NCBI GenBank assembly: GCA_047967505.1
Contig: CM106540.1
Reading direction: 5' to 3' (one strand)
DNA length: 64,000 bases
Origin: Dipteris shenzhenensis
Taxonomy: Eukaryota > Polypodiophyta > Polypodiopsida > Gleicheniales
Each line of letters begins with the position of its first letter. The stretch's first letter is position 1. A program made the translations under genes and the position numbers. Positions 9,665 to 20,091 of this stretch are shown in pieces. The notes under the pieces were generated by a model. The model saw only the letters and a list, made by a program, of their open reading frames with translations, had not been told where the DNA came from and ran no database searches.

Positions 9665-11950
9665 TTACATTCCCCCCCTCTTACTCTGGCTCCCTCGCTT
9701 CTTTGGGAAGGGGTGTGACTCATTGTAGCCGCGCACGATGTCCACGAACCGCCTTAGAGTAGGTTCCGTCCTCCACGAGTCTCCACTTGAAGGCTGCTCC
9801 CTCCAGTGACATAGGTACAACCGGTTAGCCCCGAACTGGTTCGGTCTATCTCGGTGTGCCATGATGCTCTCGAGGACTTCACCATCTCCTTGATCCATCA
9901 CTAGGGCCGGACCTCTATCCCGCTGCTCCTGATCTGGATCCTTTTCCTGATCTGTACCCAGCTGCTCCCGGGCCGATCTCAGCCTTTTCTTCCACTCCTT
10001 GTGGATGGCTTCTCCTACTGGAGCTGCTCCCCCTGCAGAAGATGGTACTGATGCAGCAGGAGCTCGCAGCTCACTGTCACCTTCATCAGATTCAGCTTGC
10101 CCACCACGGAGGCAAGTCTTCACATAGGCAACCATACCCGCATTCACTTGCTGTTCCAACCTGTCAGATGCCTCGGTTGGAGGGTCTATTTCTGAGCATA
10201 CCTGCACTTTCTGGTCATCCTCCCGCTGAGGAAGACTCTCCTTTGGATGCTCTTTTGGTAGGACCTCCGTGCCCTTTTCCAGTAGCCCTGGTTCTCCCTT
10301 TAGCACGTGTTCCACAGATGGAACTGAGACCTGCTCATGCTCTTCCAAGGCCACTAGGCAGACTGTACTGCCTTTCCTCCCTGCTTCCTGCAATGGCATG
10401 GCTGAGAGGAGTTGGGGCAAGGTTCCTCCTACTTGCTTCGAGGCTTTGACCACCTCCCAACCCTCATCCTTGCAGAAGATCAGCTGCTCATCATGGCTGT
10501 TGATGAGGACCCTGTTGGCCCTCAACCATGTTTGCCCGAGCACCATATCGAAGTCGTCCATCTCCACTATGGAAAACTCAGACCTGTGAGAGCAGCTCCC
10601 TGCTTGGATGCTCACTCCTCTAGCCACCTTGACCACCGCTTGCCCTGGAGTGTTCACAGTCTTCATGACCTTGCCTTTACAGAACTCAGCTCTCAGCCGG
10701 ATCTCCTTAGCCTTCTTGGGGGTGATGAAGTTGTGGCTAGCTCCACTGTCCACCATAGCTCTCACAGAGTGTCCATTTACTGCCACAGTAATGAACAGCA
10801 GACCGGATGCTGCCTTCTCTTCACTCACAGCTCCTAGAAGCTGAAGGGGTGTCATAGTTTGAGTGGGCTGCCCATCCTCAACCTCTTGGATGGTCTGAAG
10901 TGACTGTCTCATAGGGCAGTCCCTGGCAAAATGGGCTCCCATACAGATGTAGCAGCCACTCCCTTTCGGGGCTGAATGGCTTGATGAAGCTTTGGCTGAA
11001 CCCGTACTGCTCTTGGGCTGAACAGTACCCGCTGTACTTTTCCCTTTCTGAGCTGCAGCAACCTCCGTTTTGACCTGCTCCGCTGGGCTCTCTCCCATAG
11101 GTCGGTACTTCTTCTTGGGGCCAAACTTCTTGAACTTCCTCTTCTCGGAAGGGGCAACCCCTAGTTCACTTGGCTTGGCTTGGCCTTGTCTCTCTCCACC
11201 GTGTTGCTTCTCTTGCCAATCGGTGAGGCGGTCCGCTACTTCGTAGGCCTCCGCCACTGTCTTCACATGCTCCCTCATGAGCTCATCATGCGCCCAAGGC
11301 TTCAGCCTTTTGATGAAGTAATACAACCGATCGGCTTCACTCATCTCCTTGATCTGCAACATGAGAGAGGAGTGAGCTTTGATGAAGTCTCTCAATGTTC
11401 CGGTGTGCTTGAGACTGTTCAAGGCATCCCGTGCCTTCCATTCGATGTCGGAGGGTAGAAACTGTAGTCTCAGCCGTTGTGAGAGCTCCTCCCACGTAGA
11501 AACCGTGTAGGTGTTGCGGTGGATCCTCTCATCCTCTTTGTAGTTCCTCCACCAAAGCTTGGCATCATCCACCAGATAAGTTGAGGCATGGAGCACTTGC
11601 TCTTGGGGTTCGGTGATCTTGGCAAGGGAAAGGTACTGTTGCATATCATACAGAAAATTCTCCAATACCTTGACTTCCCTTGCGCCCGTGTACGGTTCGG
11701 GCTCCTTGAGCTTGATCCGATGCTTCCCAAGTGGTGCAGCTCCTTCGTCCTTGTTCAGCTTGCTCATCACATGGGCAAGCTCTATCTTGGCTTCCGAGAG
11801 CTGCTGCTGTAACAGCCCCTGGCTGGTCTGCAGCTCTGTTAGAGCATGCTCTATGGCCTCAAACCTTGCTTCGTGTTCACGGAACTTGACCTTAGTTCTG
11901 CTCCTGGTTTTGCTGGGCTCAGCACCATCTACTTCATTGGAATCATCCAT
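9665..11950 (-). CDS. gag-pro: Gag-protease polyprotein with chromodomain-like tail
   Basis: The 761-residue product is the structural protein and protease of C2. A predicted coiled coil covers about 20-65. The plant retrotransposon Gag core covers about 105-245 (LWWRNY, TWEEL, RLQFLP). A CX2CX3HX4C zinc knuckle lies at 333-346. The aspartic protease has DSGAS at 401-405 and the second motif VLGQTWL near 470-476. A low-complexity Glu-rich linker follows. Residues about 692-745 (HRDRP...LYLCHWREQP...FVDIVRGY) resemble a chromovirus chromodomain. Reverse transcriptase, RNase H and integrase, which normally lie between protease and chromodomain, are absent, so the ORF is a gag-pol with its centre deleted. 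The stop codon (TAA) lies in the first bases of the 3' LTR, and the purine tract is read in frame. The chromodomain call is by eye and less certain than Gag and protease. Confidence 0.92.
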   Translation of the reverse strand: MDDSNEVDGAEPSKTRSRTKVKFREHEARFEAIEHALTELQTSQGLLQQQLSEAKIELAHVMSKLNKDEGAAPLGKHRIKLKEPEPYTGAREVKVLENFLYDMQQYLSLAKITEPQEQVLHASTYLVDDAKLWWRNYKEDERIHRNTYTVSTWEELSQRLRLQFLPSDIEWKARDALNSLKHTGTLRDFIKAHSSLMLQIKEMSEADRLYYFIKRLKPWAHDELMREHVKTVAEAYEVADRLTDWQEKQHGGERQGQAKPSELGVAPSEKRKFKKFGPKKKYRPMGESPAEQVKTEVAAAQKGKSTAGTVQPKSSTGSAKASSSHSAPKGSGCYICMGAHFARDCPMRQSLQTIQEVEDGQPTQTMTPLQLLGAVSEEKAASGLLFITVAVNGHSVRAMVDSGASHNFITPKKAKEIRLRAEFCKGKVMKTVNTPGQAVVKVARGVSIQAGSCSHRSEFSIVEMDDFDMVLGQTWLRANRVLINSHDEQLIFCKDEGWEVVKASKQVGGTLPQLLSAMPLQEAGRKGSTVCLVALEEHEQVSVPSVEHVLKGEPGLLEKGTEVLPKEHPKESLPQREDDQKVQVCSEIDPPTEASDRLEQQVNAGMVAYVKTCLRGGQAESDEGDSELRAPAASVPSSAGGAAPVGEAIHKEWKKRLRSAREQLGTDQEKDPDQEQRDRGPALVMDQGDGEVLESIMAHRDRPNQFGANRLYLCHWREQPSSGDSWRTEPTLRRFVDIVRGYNESHPFPKKRGSQSKRGGM
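9670..9686 (-). other. Polypurine tract of C2
   Basis: The minus strand is purine rich with a G7 run directly before the 3' LTR. It is also coding, as the Arg-Gly-Gly end of the ORF. Confidence 0.78.
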
Positions 11951-12050
11951 GAAAATAACCTCCAGAAGAGCTGAACTGTCTGTGAGAAAAATCTGTCCGC
12001 TCCTATCAAGCTGATACCTTCAGGTGGAACTGACTCCGCTCAGTCCTTCA

Positions 12051-12062
12051 GCTCTGATACCA
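12051..12062 (-). other. Primer-binding site of C2 (tRNA-iMet)
   Basis: TGGTATCAGAGC on the minus strand, 1 nt from the LTR. Confidence 0.92.
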
Positions 12063-12531
12063 CTGTCACGCGGGGGCAAAGTTCTCTCCAAACTTTTCAC
12101 TTTTTTCTCCCTTGTCCTTTGCTCCCCGGTTTGGTCCCCTACCGGGATCCCTGAAGTACCACTTGATCTCTCTCGGAGTGGCCACCGACTCACTGGCTGG
12201 AACCCCTGCTGGACTAGATGTCCTTCACCTTCACAAACCTGCCTGAGTCCCCGGATGCTCAAAAGAAGAGCATGGACTGCTTTCCGGAGGCTACGGTCTT
12301 GAAATCCCCTTCTCTCCAAAACCGATTGCTAGATCTCCGTGGAGTGCCACAAGTGTCCCAGACCTGCTCCAGAAACTCAGTGTGAGGGGGGGAACACGCT
12401 TGTGAAACCTGCTCTTCAAAACTCCTTCAGAGGCTAGTCATAACTAACTAAACTTAGTTAGAACTAAGTTCAGTAGAACCGCCAAAAGAAGTTGGCCCTG
12501 CCGCCAAACTTGGCCGAACCGCCAAAAGAAA

Positions 12532-12614
12532 TGGCCAGCCGCCGGGATTCGAACACAGGACCTGGAGGAAACCAAGCGCAGAGCTCTAAGTTGAGCTAAC
12601 CAAGGGAGCAAGTC
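12532..12614 (-). other. tRNA-like module
   Basis: Copy of 7884-7966 in the other LTR. Confidence 0.6.
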
Positions 12615-12696
12615 GTCGATATTGACTATACTTGGCTCCCACTTGGTTATAGCTTGACTCCCCACCTTCACGCGCTCTAAAAGGCTCCTTCTTCAC

Positions 12697-12773
12697 ACAG
12701 TCGATCGGAGGATTCGAACCCACGACCAATCTGTCGAGGAATCGCCACGCTAACCAATCCGCCGACCTCTTGT
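12697..12773 (-). other. tRNA-like module
   Basis: Copy of 8049-8125, with exact B-box GGTTCGAATCC. Confidence 0.65.
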
Positions 12774-12862
12774 TGGTGTAACCAAGCGGACCACCTTAGC
12801 TATAAGCTATCCTCGAACGAAGGGCAAAAGGAGGTCGGCCCCCTCGTCGGCTCGCGAACGAC

Positions 12863-12948
12863 TGCCGCCCCGCCACCGGATTCGAACCATGCACCTCCAG
12901 GCTATAAGCAAAAACCCTTCACGACCCGGCTAGCCGCCCGGGCCGTGG
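12863..12948 (-). other. tRNA-like module
   Basis: Copy of 8215-8300, with exact B-box GGTTCGAATCC. Confidence 0.55.
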
Positions 12949-12977
12949 CCTTTCCTGAAATATAAAGCGTACCACAT

Positions 12978-12987
12978 CCTTATATAG
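12978..12987 (-). promoter_or_regulatory. LTR TATA box
   Basis: CTATATAAGG on the minus strand, in the promoter LTR of C2. Confidence 0.68.
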
Positions 12988-13291
12988 AAGCTCTCGCTTC
13001 TAGGCTATGGCGACCCGTCGTCTCCACCATGCACACGTCGAGTCGTCGATTAGGCTCGTCGCACCTCTTCTCTGGCTTATGGAGCTCCTACGGCCGCGAG
13101 GGTACCGGCTATGGAGCTTGCAAACGAGCGGGATATCCTTTCTCGGCTTGTCCGTCACCCTCCGTCGGGTTCCGTCGCAAACGTCCGTCAAGACTTCTAA
13201 ACTTCGTCCGGCTCGCGTGCGCCAACGGGGGCTCCGTCGATACCGTTACTCCGGCTCGGTGATCGTCTCTGTGGGGTAGCCTTTTGTACCA

Positions 13292-13804
13292 AAGGGCTCC
13301 TCGATTGGAGCCCTTAAGCCCCTACGCCACGCCTTGCCACCCGAAGCGCGACGGAACTGCAGTTCCGTCCGCCTTCGATGGTTGGAAGCGAGACTCAGAC
13401 GACCCGTTTGCGGTGGTCTGAGTCTTGTGTGACCTGCCACTTCGTCGGGGGGATGCTAGGAAAGGTCCCCAGGCCTCCACGAGTTCTGGGATCAAACGGC
13501 TCCCTGTGTTCTTCACACGACTCTCTGCATCATGAACGAACACACCTGAGCGGGCATGGCGATGCTCACCACGTCCTCCACCGGCTTCCGATCGGTCTGC
13601 CCTTTCGTGGGCTCCTTCCTCAAGCCAAGGGGAAGCCCTGGCTCAAAGGATAACCTCGTTCGTCACCTGCAGCCCACAAACTCGTCGAAGGGGAGGGGAG
13701 ACGAATAATGCAATCACACAGACCTTCACTTCCATAACCAAAAACATCCAGTATATTATGGTTTTCAAAAGGAAGGAGGCCCTGTGGACAAAACGCCACA
13801 GGGC
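13292..13804. repeat. Three inverted repeats in U3
   Basis: 13292-13315 (9-bp stem), 13350-13369 (20-bp palindrome) and 13779-13804 (9-bp stem), as in the other C2 LTR. Confidence 0.87.
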
Positions 13805-14317
13805 AGATTACATTGATAAGAAGAGGCAAAACCTCACACTCTCCCCCTCAGGATTACAAGAGCTCTCAGCTCTGCAGCTTCTCTCCCATCTCTGGCCTGC
13901 TCACCATTCTGGTCTGAGCTCTCTGAGTTCTCTCTCAGTCTGCTGCTTTCTCTCTGAGTATTCTGCTCTCCAGCCTTCTGCTGAATCCCGCGTGTGTGTG
14001 TGAGTTGTTTTGTATTTTGGAGGGAGTCTTTCCTCACTTGCTCCAACGTTCAGCTGCCATTAAGGCTTCTTGGTACCTTCTTTTCCCAACAGCTACCTTG
14101 AGGGCCAATCAATTCAAAGTCCCGTTTAAATTGAACCTCCTCAAGGCCAAGGTTGGGTCCATCCTCACCACGGGCTGCTCCCCTTGGTTAGGTGGAAGGA
14201 TGTCAAGGGTCACCATTCCCTTGACCCAAGAGATGTTGCCGAAGTCGAGTCTGAAGTTAGTTGATGAAGAAGGGATGGACTGAGGCTCAGTCCCTTGTCA
14301 ACGGGCCACCCGTTACA

Positions 14318-14490
14318 GGGGGGGGGGGGGCATGGGGAGTGGGAGGGGGGGGGGGCATGGGGGGTGGGGTACGCGACATGCGCGCAAGGGGGGGGGGGCA
14401 TGGTGGGTGGGGGGGGGCATGGGGGTTTTGGGGGGGGGGAGGGGGGCATGGGGGGTGGGGTGGGGGGGGGAGGGGGGCATGTTGGGTGGG
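14318..14490. repeat. G-rich minisatellite, right part
   Basis: Same G runs, CATGGGG spacers and one GTACGCGACATGCGCGCAAG core (near 14370). It was continuous with 6420-7415 before C2 inserted. Confidence 0.9.
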
Positions 14491-14762
14491 GACGAGAAGC
14501 GCGAAAGATTTGAGTGGCGCAAAGCAAAGGATGAGCAGTGCCGTTGTACCAAAGATAGATCAAACAAACGCTCAAGGTGAGGTGGTCGGGACGAGGAGCA
14601 CACAAGGAGCAGGCCGAAGACCCAGTGACGTGGTAGGCCCGGAGAAAGCTCAAAGAAACGCTCAAGGCGTGCGGATGACCAAGGAGAACGTGAAAGGAAT
14701 GGCAACGGAGATGGGACGCGCGAAAGGTTTGAGTGGCGCGAAGGAAACGCAGAGCAGTGCCG
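14491..14762 (+). pseudogene. Fragment of family A ORF
   Basis: Matches codons of the duplicated LSGAK block of the family A ORF (for example 41800-42060), entered and left abruptly. It joins the G-rich minisatellite on the left and an unmatched stretch on the right. Confidence 0.85.
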
Positions 14763-14790
14763 GGACAAGCTCCCTGGCTGAATTAATTCT

Positions 14791-14818
14791 GGAGAGGCGT
14801 TGCAGAGGACGCCTCTCC
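14791..14818. repeat. Perfect hairpin at a rearrangement junction
   Basis: GGAGAGGCGT and its exact complement flank an 8-nt loop (TGCAGAGG). It lies in the only stretch (14763-14819) that I cannot match to family A, B or C. A 17-base phrase CTCCCTGGCTGAATT(A/C) occurs both before it and near 14872. Confidence 0.8.
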
Positions 14819-14819
14819 C

Positions 14820-15270
14820 TGGGGTGGAAGTTTTGGCCAGGATAAAATATCTTGGTTGTGTATTAATTCCAGCTCCCTGGCTGAATTCACTCAAGATCAT
14901 CTACGCGGGCATGGACTTGCACTTCCAATTAAAACTCCATTGCTAAGGCGCTCACTTGTATGATCTTCAAACGTTTTATGTGCGCTTAAGGCGTTTGTAC
15001 AAATATCCGCGTTGTAAGTATTCACCCATGTGTAACAATATTGTTTCACGTCAACTTGTGCCCCCCATTATGAGGAGAAGGCAAAGTTTGACGTTGAGGT
15101 AGCTAACGCGTGTGTGGCCACTCATTCGGGGCATTCCTGAAACGAGGTTAGGCTCTTGTGTGCGTTGCGTGGCCACCCTCTCGAGTCTATCTTGGTTGGG
15201 GTTAGGCTTTTGGTTTTTTGAAACCTCCACGCTTGAGACGGAGCTCAAGCTCTTTTGAAGCCGTGGAGAG
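14820..15270 (+). repeat. 3' end of a family B element
   Basis: Starts in the last AGWKFWPG codons and follows B2 (57157-57603) through the noncoding 3' block to the purine tract GTGGAGAG. Confidence 0.85.
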
Positions 15271-15300
15271 TATATGGAAGGTGGTTTCCCTGCATGTGAG
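15271..15300 (+). repeat. Stub of family B LTR
   Basis: The first 30 bases of L2 (TATATGGAAGG...), then a jump into B coding sequence. The rest of the LTR, the primer site and the ORF start are deleted. Confidence 0.85.
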
Positions 15301-16468
15301 GAAGGGTCAAGAGGAACGGGGACGCAGAATGGAAACGTGGGCTCAAGACGAGCCGTGGCAGAAACACCGAGTGTGGGTTCAAGTGGAACCGTGGGCTCAA
15401 AGAGAGCCGTGATGCAGAGACTGTGTTCAAGCAGAGTCGGGGATGGAAAGGGTAATCGAAGCCCGGGCGAAAACGGCAAGTCAGGCCGTGATGAACGGAT
15501 GCAGAGTGGCGACATGAGCCACAGTGAACAAGTGGGATCGGGTGAGATGAGCAAGAATGTGCCAGGGAAGAACGGCGAGAAAGGCCGTTGTATGCAAGTG
15601 CAGAGTGGCGCGCAAGGCCGCAAGGAACGGAATCAAAGGGACGAACAGGTGGGCACTGTGAGCCCAGAGGATGATGATGGACAGTCGGAAGAGACCTTGG
15701 ATCGGGAGGAACCATGTTGGAAATCTGAGGGAAAGACCATGGGGAGGATGAGGTCACGACGTAGTGGGCCTCGAAGTACAATGCAACAGCCCGAGGTGAA
15801 TGTGAACGTTCCTACGCAAAGAACGGGCAAAGTTAGTACCATGATGAGGAGGTGGCCGTTTTGGTCACGACAAAGGGGACGGGATGCAAATCAAGATTTG
15901 GGCGTAGAGGTCCAAGATGAACAAGTGATGAGATTGAACGAGTTGCGTGGACGGTGGTTCGGGAGGCAAAGGAGGAGCCGCCATGAGGCTCATGATATGA
16001 ACCACGAAGAGGAGACAGGCCAAGGGAAAGAGGAACAAAGGACCGGAACGTGGATTGGGATGCTGCAAAGGGTGAGAAAAACGATGACATGCAATGAGCG
16101 GATGAGCATAGAAAGGCAGCAGGGGAGCAGACCCAGAAACGGCAAGACCGCGAGTTGGTGTAGGAAGTCAAGAGTTGCATGTAGAACAGCGGTCCAAGAA
16201 CATAAAGATGTAAAGCCGAGGGTTGAGACAGTAAAGGGAAAACGGAGCTTCATAGTGTTGATCTTGCCTCAAGGGCACAGTGATGTTTTGATGAGGGCTG
16301 GATGGAAAGTCTGGCCACCGATGCGATTGGATGCCTCACCTGGGGATAGAAGTGATAACATGATTGTGTACCGGGCGGTTGGTCCAGGTGAGAGGATAGA
16401 AGTGCGCGCTCCAAACTACTCCATCAAGCAAACTAGGCTACTAAGGGGGATGTTGCTCTCTAGTCTCT
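15301..16468 (+). pseudogene. Central fragment of family B ORF (B0)
   Basis: This follows the B protein from the Gly/Gln repeats (EGSRGTGTQNG) through the basic centre and the first AGWKVWPP motif to LLSS, with no stop codon. It corresponds to about residues 205-590 of B2. It lacks the helical N-terminus and the C-terminal 33-residue repeats. The left end joins an LTR stub. The right end joins an oppositely oriented family A copy at a short CTCT-like overlap (about 16463-16470), which suggests end joining. No start or stop of its own is present. Confidence 0.85.
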
Positions 16469-18563
16469 CTCTTCGTTTCTTCACCTTGGTCCTTCTTGAC
16501 CTCATCCTACTCCCTTGGCCTACCTGTCACCCTGTACCTATGCATCCACCTTCCACCTCTTTGACTAACCTTGGCCACTTCTTCATCCGCCGTTTCTCCT
16601 TGAAACCGTGGCCTTCTCATCCATTCCTTGGTTCTTCCCGCCGTTCTACCTTTCCTTTCCTTTCCTTCTTTCCCATCCGCCGTCTCCTCTTTTCCTTCCG
16701 CCGTTTCCGCTTTTGGCCTTAGCCTTTTCATCCATCCGCTCATCCTTCCCGCCGTTCTACCTTGCCTTGCCTTGCCTTGTTTTCCTTCCGCCGTTTGCGC
16801 TTCGCTTTTCGCCGTTTGCGCTTCACGCCTTGGCCTCGTCTCACGTCCTTCCATCCCCTTGGCCGCCATCACTTTCTCCCTTTCTTCTACTTCTTCCTCA
16901 TGCTTCATCCTCTGCCCTAAGGCTTCCCTTCGGGTCACGCCTCTGCGTCTACCTGGACCTGCACCTGTCCACATCCGTTTTCCCTTTATGTCTCTTGGTT
17001 CCACCTGATGCTCCAGCGCATCGTCATTTTCCCTTTCCATCTCGGCATCCTTTCTGCACACGCCTCTGCGTTGCCACGGGCTTCTGATTGCTCGCTTGAC
17101 CTTGCCCCAGTGCCGTTCCTCTTCTTCATCCCAAGCTTCCACTTGCCATCCCACTTCATCTTCCAAGCTACCATCCTGGACCTGTTCGCCGTTTTGCATC
17201 GCTTCCGCTCCCTTTCCTCCGTTTGTGCCTTGCGCACTTTCCCCTTTCCTTCCCGCACCTTCCACGTTTTCATCTGTCACCTGCACGCCTTGTGCGTTTT
17301 TTTGATTTTGCTTCGGGCCTACCCCGTCACTGGGTCTTTGGCCTGCACCTTCCGTGCTCCTTCTCCCGACCTCCTCAGCTTGAGCGTTTGTTGGATTTCT
17401 CTTTGTTACAACGGCACTGCTCTGCGTTTCCTTCGCGCCACTCAAACCTTTCGCGCGTCCCATCTCCGTTGCCATTCCTTTCACATTCTCCTTGGTCATC
17501 CGCACGCCTTGAGCGTTTCTTTGAGCTTTCTCCGGGCCTACCACGTCACTGGGTCTTCGGCCTGCTCCTTGTGTGCTCCTCGTCCCGACCACCTCACCTT
17601 GAGCGTTTGTTTGATCTATCTTTGGTACAACAGCACTGCTCATCCTTTGCTTTGCGCCACTCAAGTCTTTCGCGCTTCCTGTCCCCGTGACCGCGCTTCT
17701 CACGCCTCTGGTCTCCGTTTTCGCGCTTCTCGCGCCTTGGGTCTTCACCACGCCTATAGCGTCTCGGGACTCTGCATCAACCGTTTTCCCAAACGTGACT
17801 CTCGCGTCACTGCTTCCACATCTTGCGCCTTCCGCGCCGTTTCCCACACGTTTCACGGCTCCCGCGCCGTTTTCTCTGGGCTTCACACCCTGCATGCACC
17901 TCTCGGCTCCCACGCCGTTTCCCATGCACCTCACGGCTACTGCGCCGTTCTCTTTGCACCTCACGGCTCCTGCGCCGTTCCCTTCGTGTCTCGCGGCTCC
18001 CGCGCCGTTCTCTTGGTCCATCACCTGTTTACCGGTCGTTTTCCTTGGGGCGCACCTTGCACTCCCACGACACGGTTCCGTTTCCCTGTTTCCACGTTCC
18101 ATCCCTTTGGTCTCTCTGGCTGCCGTTTTAGATCCTGTTCTCCTTTCTGCTTGGGCCTGCCACCATTCCTGACTCCACCTACGCCGTTCTTCCTCCTCCC
18201 AATCCTCACCATCGCTTTCACTTTCCGAGCCGCTTTCCGACTCATCCGACGTTTCATCTTCCGTTTCGCTCCCGGACTCCTCTGCATCCTCTTCCAATTC
18301 CTTCTTCACATAGACTTGCATGACTAGCTTGAAGACCACCATGAATTCACGGCGCCACTTGGCCGTTTTCCCCTCCGTGTCATACCGCGACACGAGCCGC
18401 TGCAAGTACCCCATGTCCTTGCTCAGGAGGACTTTCACCCACTCTGGTAGGTCCTCATCACATCCACTGCGGCTTCCATCTCTGACTTCCCACTTCTCAT
18501 TGCCCGTAGTATTGCATCCTTCCCTTGTGCGTATGATTGACTTTGTCCGTCACGTGACGCCAT
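16469..18563 (-). pseudogene. Truncated family A ORF (A0)
   Basis: This family A ORF begins at the ATG at 18563 but shifts frame near 18446, where the sequence coding AVPEW in intact copies has lost bases. The rest is open from about 18438 to a nonsense change (CAG to TAG) at about 16505. The copy is then cut at 16469 by a join to family B DNA, so the C-terminal AGWKxWPG motifs, the purine tract and the 3' LTR are all missing. The acidic, WWQ, NGAGAV and LSGAK regions are intact and closely match the other copies. Confidence 0.88.
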
Positions 18564-18610
18564 ACCTCGATACAGGATCCTCCTCGAAGGCTCGCGATAC
18601 CTTGAGGTTT

Positions 18611-18622
18611 GCTCTGATACCA
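18611..18622 (-). other. Primer-binding site of A0
   Basis: TGGTATCAGAGC on the minus strand, 2 nt (CT) from the LTR end. This spacing holds for all family A and B copies. Confidence 0.9.
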
Positions 18623-18624
18623 AG

Positions 18625-19399
18625 TGTAAGGGCCCGGCGTTTCCGGACTTAGTCTCCGAATGCGAGCACCTTACGTCGGACCCGTTTCCGAGTCCCAGCC
18701 TCCCTTAACGTCTCTGCTGATACCAAATCCCCTTATGCGCAGCTTGTCCCGACACGACCCCTGCCCAGGCCGTCCACCGTTTTTCCCCTCTTAGCCACAC
18801 GCCCCACTGGGCAAGCCCTTAGGCTTCAACACCTTGGTCTGCAGAATCAACCGGGTCTCCAAGACCCACAAGAACGTCCTCCGCGCAACGTCCTGTTCAG
18901 CCCACTTTCTTTCCCAAGTTAACGGCCGTTACGTGGGTCGGCACGTTAGACCCCTTCGGGCAATCCCAATGTCCCGGTTCGTTACCCAAACGGTTCACGG
19001 TTTGTACAATGGTATGGAGAATGCAAATGGCCCTCACCGTTCCCCACTCGCTTTCACGTGCCCTCAATCCGTCCCACGTTTTGCTTTCCTGTGCGTGCGC
19101 TTCAACGTGCACCACGAGGACACAACCCACAAGATGGCATGATGACGTTACTGGCAGAGCGGTACTAGATGGAGTGCCAAACGGTCGCAAGAACGCACTT
19201 GATTGCAACAGAATATATTTACAAGCAAGAGGGAGCATAAACGGCCGCTGACGTTTTCCTCATCCTCAACTCAACTTAGCATGAGAGAGCACTATCCTCC
19301 ATATAGTAGTGGCTGGCCGCTAGGCACCGTGGGGGCTCCTACGCCCAAAAAAGGTCCGATCACTCACGGCAGGTCAACCCTAAAGTTGACTTTCTTATA
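18625..19399 (-). repeat. Family A LTR of A0 (S + ACTAC + L1)
   Basis: L1 is 18625-19305, GTAGT 19306-19310 and S 19311-19399. This is the uninterrupted bipartite family A LTR: TATAAG start, TTACA end on the minus strand. GTAGT follows at 19400-19404. Confidence 0.9.
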
Positions 19400-19404
19400 G
19401 TAGT

Positions 19405-20086
19405 TGTAAGGGCCCGGCGGTTCCGGACTTAGTCTCCGAATGCGAGCACCTTACGTCGGACCCGTTTCCGAGTCCCAGCCTCCCTTAACGTCTCTGCTGA
19501 TACCAAATCCCCTTTATGCGCAGCTTGTCGCGACCACGACCCCTACCCAGGCCGTCCACCGTTTTTCCCCACTTAGCTCCACGCCCCACTGGGCAAGCCC
19601 TTAGGCTTCAACACCTTGGTCTGCAGGTTCTTCCGGGTCTCCAAGACCCACAGGAACGTCCTCCGCGCAACGTCCTGTTCAGCCCACTTTCTTTCCCAAG
19701 TTAACGGCCGTTACGTGGGTCGGCACGTTAGACCCCTTCGGGCAATCCCAATGTCCCGGTTCGGTACCCAACGGTTCACGGTTTATACAATGGTATGGAG
19801 AATGCAAATGGCCCTCATCGTTCCCCACTCGCTTTCACGTGCCCTCAACCCGTCCCACGTTTTGCTTTCCTGTGCGTGCGCTTCAACGTGCACCACGAGG
19901 ACACAACCCACAAGATGGCATGATGACGTTACTGGCAGAGCGGTACTAGATGGAGTGCCAAACGGTCGCAAGAACGCACTTGATTGCAACAGAAATTATA
20001 TACAAGCAAGAGGGAGCATAAACGGCCGCTGACGTTTTCCTCATCCTCAACTCAACATAGCATGAGAGAGCACTATCCTCCATATA
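19405..20086 (-). repeat. L1 half of A1 3' LTR
   Basis: 682-bp L1 module between two GTAGT copies (19400-19404 and 20087-20091), not next to any primer site. Confidence 0.85.
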
Positions 20087-20091
20087 GTAGT

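Larger units (their letters stand above)
7416..9669 (-). repeat. C2 3' LTR
   Basis: TGTAAC...GTGACA on the minus strand. From the TATA box at 8330-8339, transcription would start near 8305, so the tRNA-like modules at 7884-8300 fall in R-U5, inside the RNA leader. Confidence 0.93.
7416..14317 (-). mobile_element. C2: complete non-autonomous Ty3/gypsy-type element
   Basis: The element is 6902 bp: LTR 7416-9669, internal 9670-12063, LTR 12064-14317. The LTRs are both 2254 bp, and I find about nine differences by eye, so insertion is recent. It is flanked by GGGGG on both sides (7411-7415 and 14318-14322), compatible with a 5-bp target duplication inside the G-rich minisatellite, although a G run cannot prove it. 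The 2.4-kb interior has room for only one ORF and lacks reverse transcriptase, RNase H and integrase. Confidence 0.93.
12064..14317 (-). repeat. C2 5' LTR
   Basis: 2254 bp, near-identical to 7416-9669. It is the promoter LTR of the element. Confidence 0.93.
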
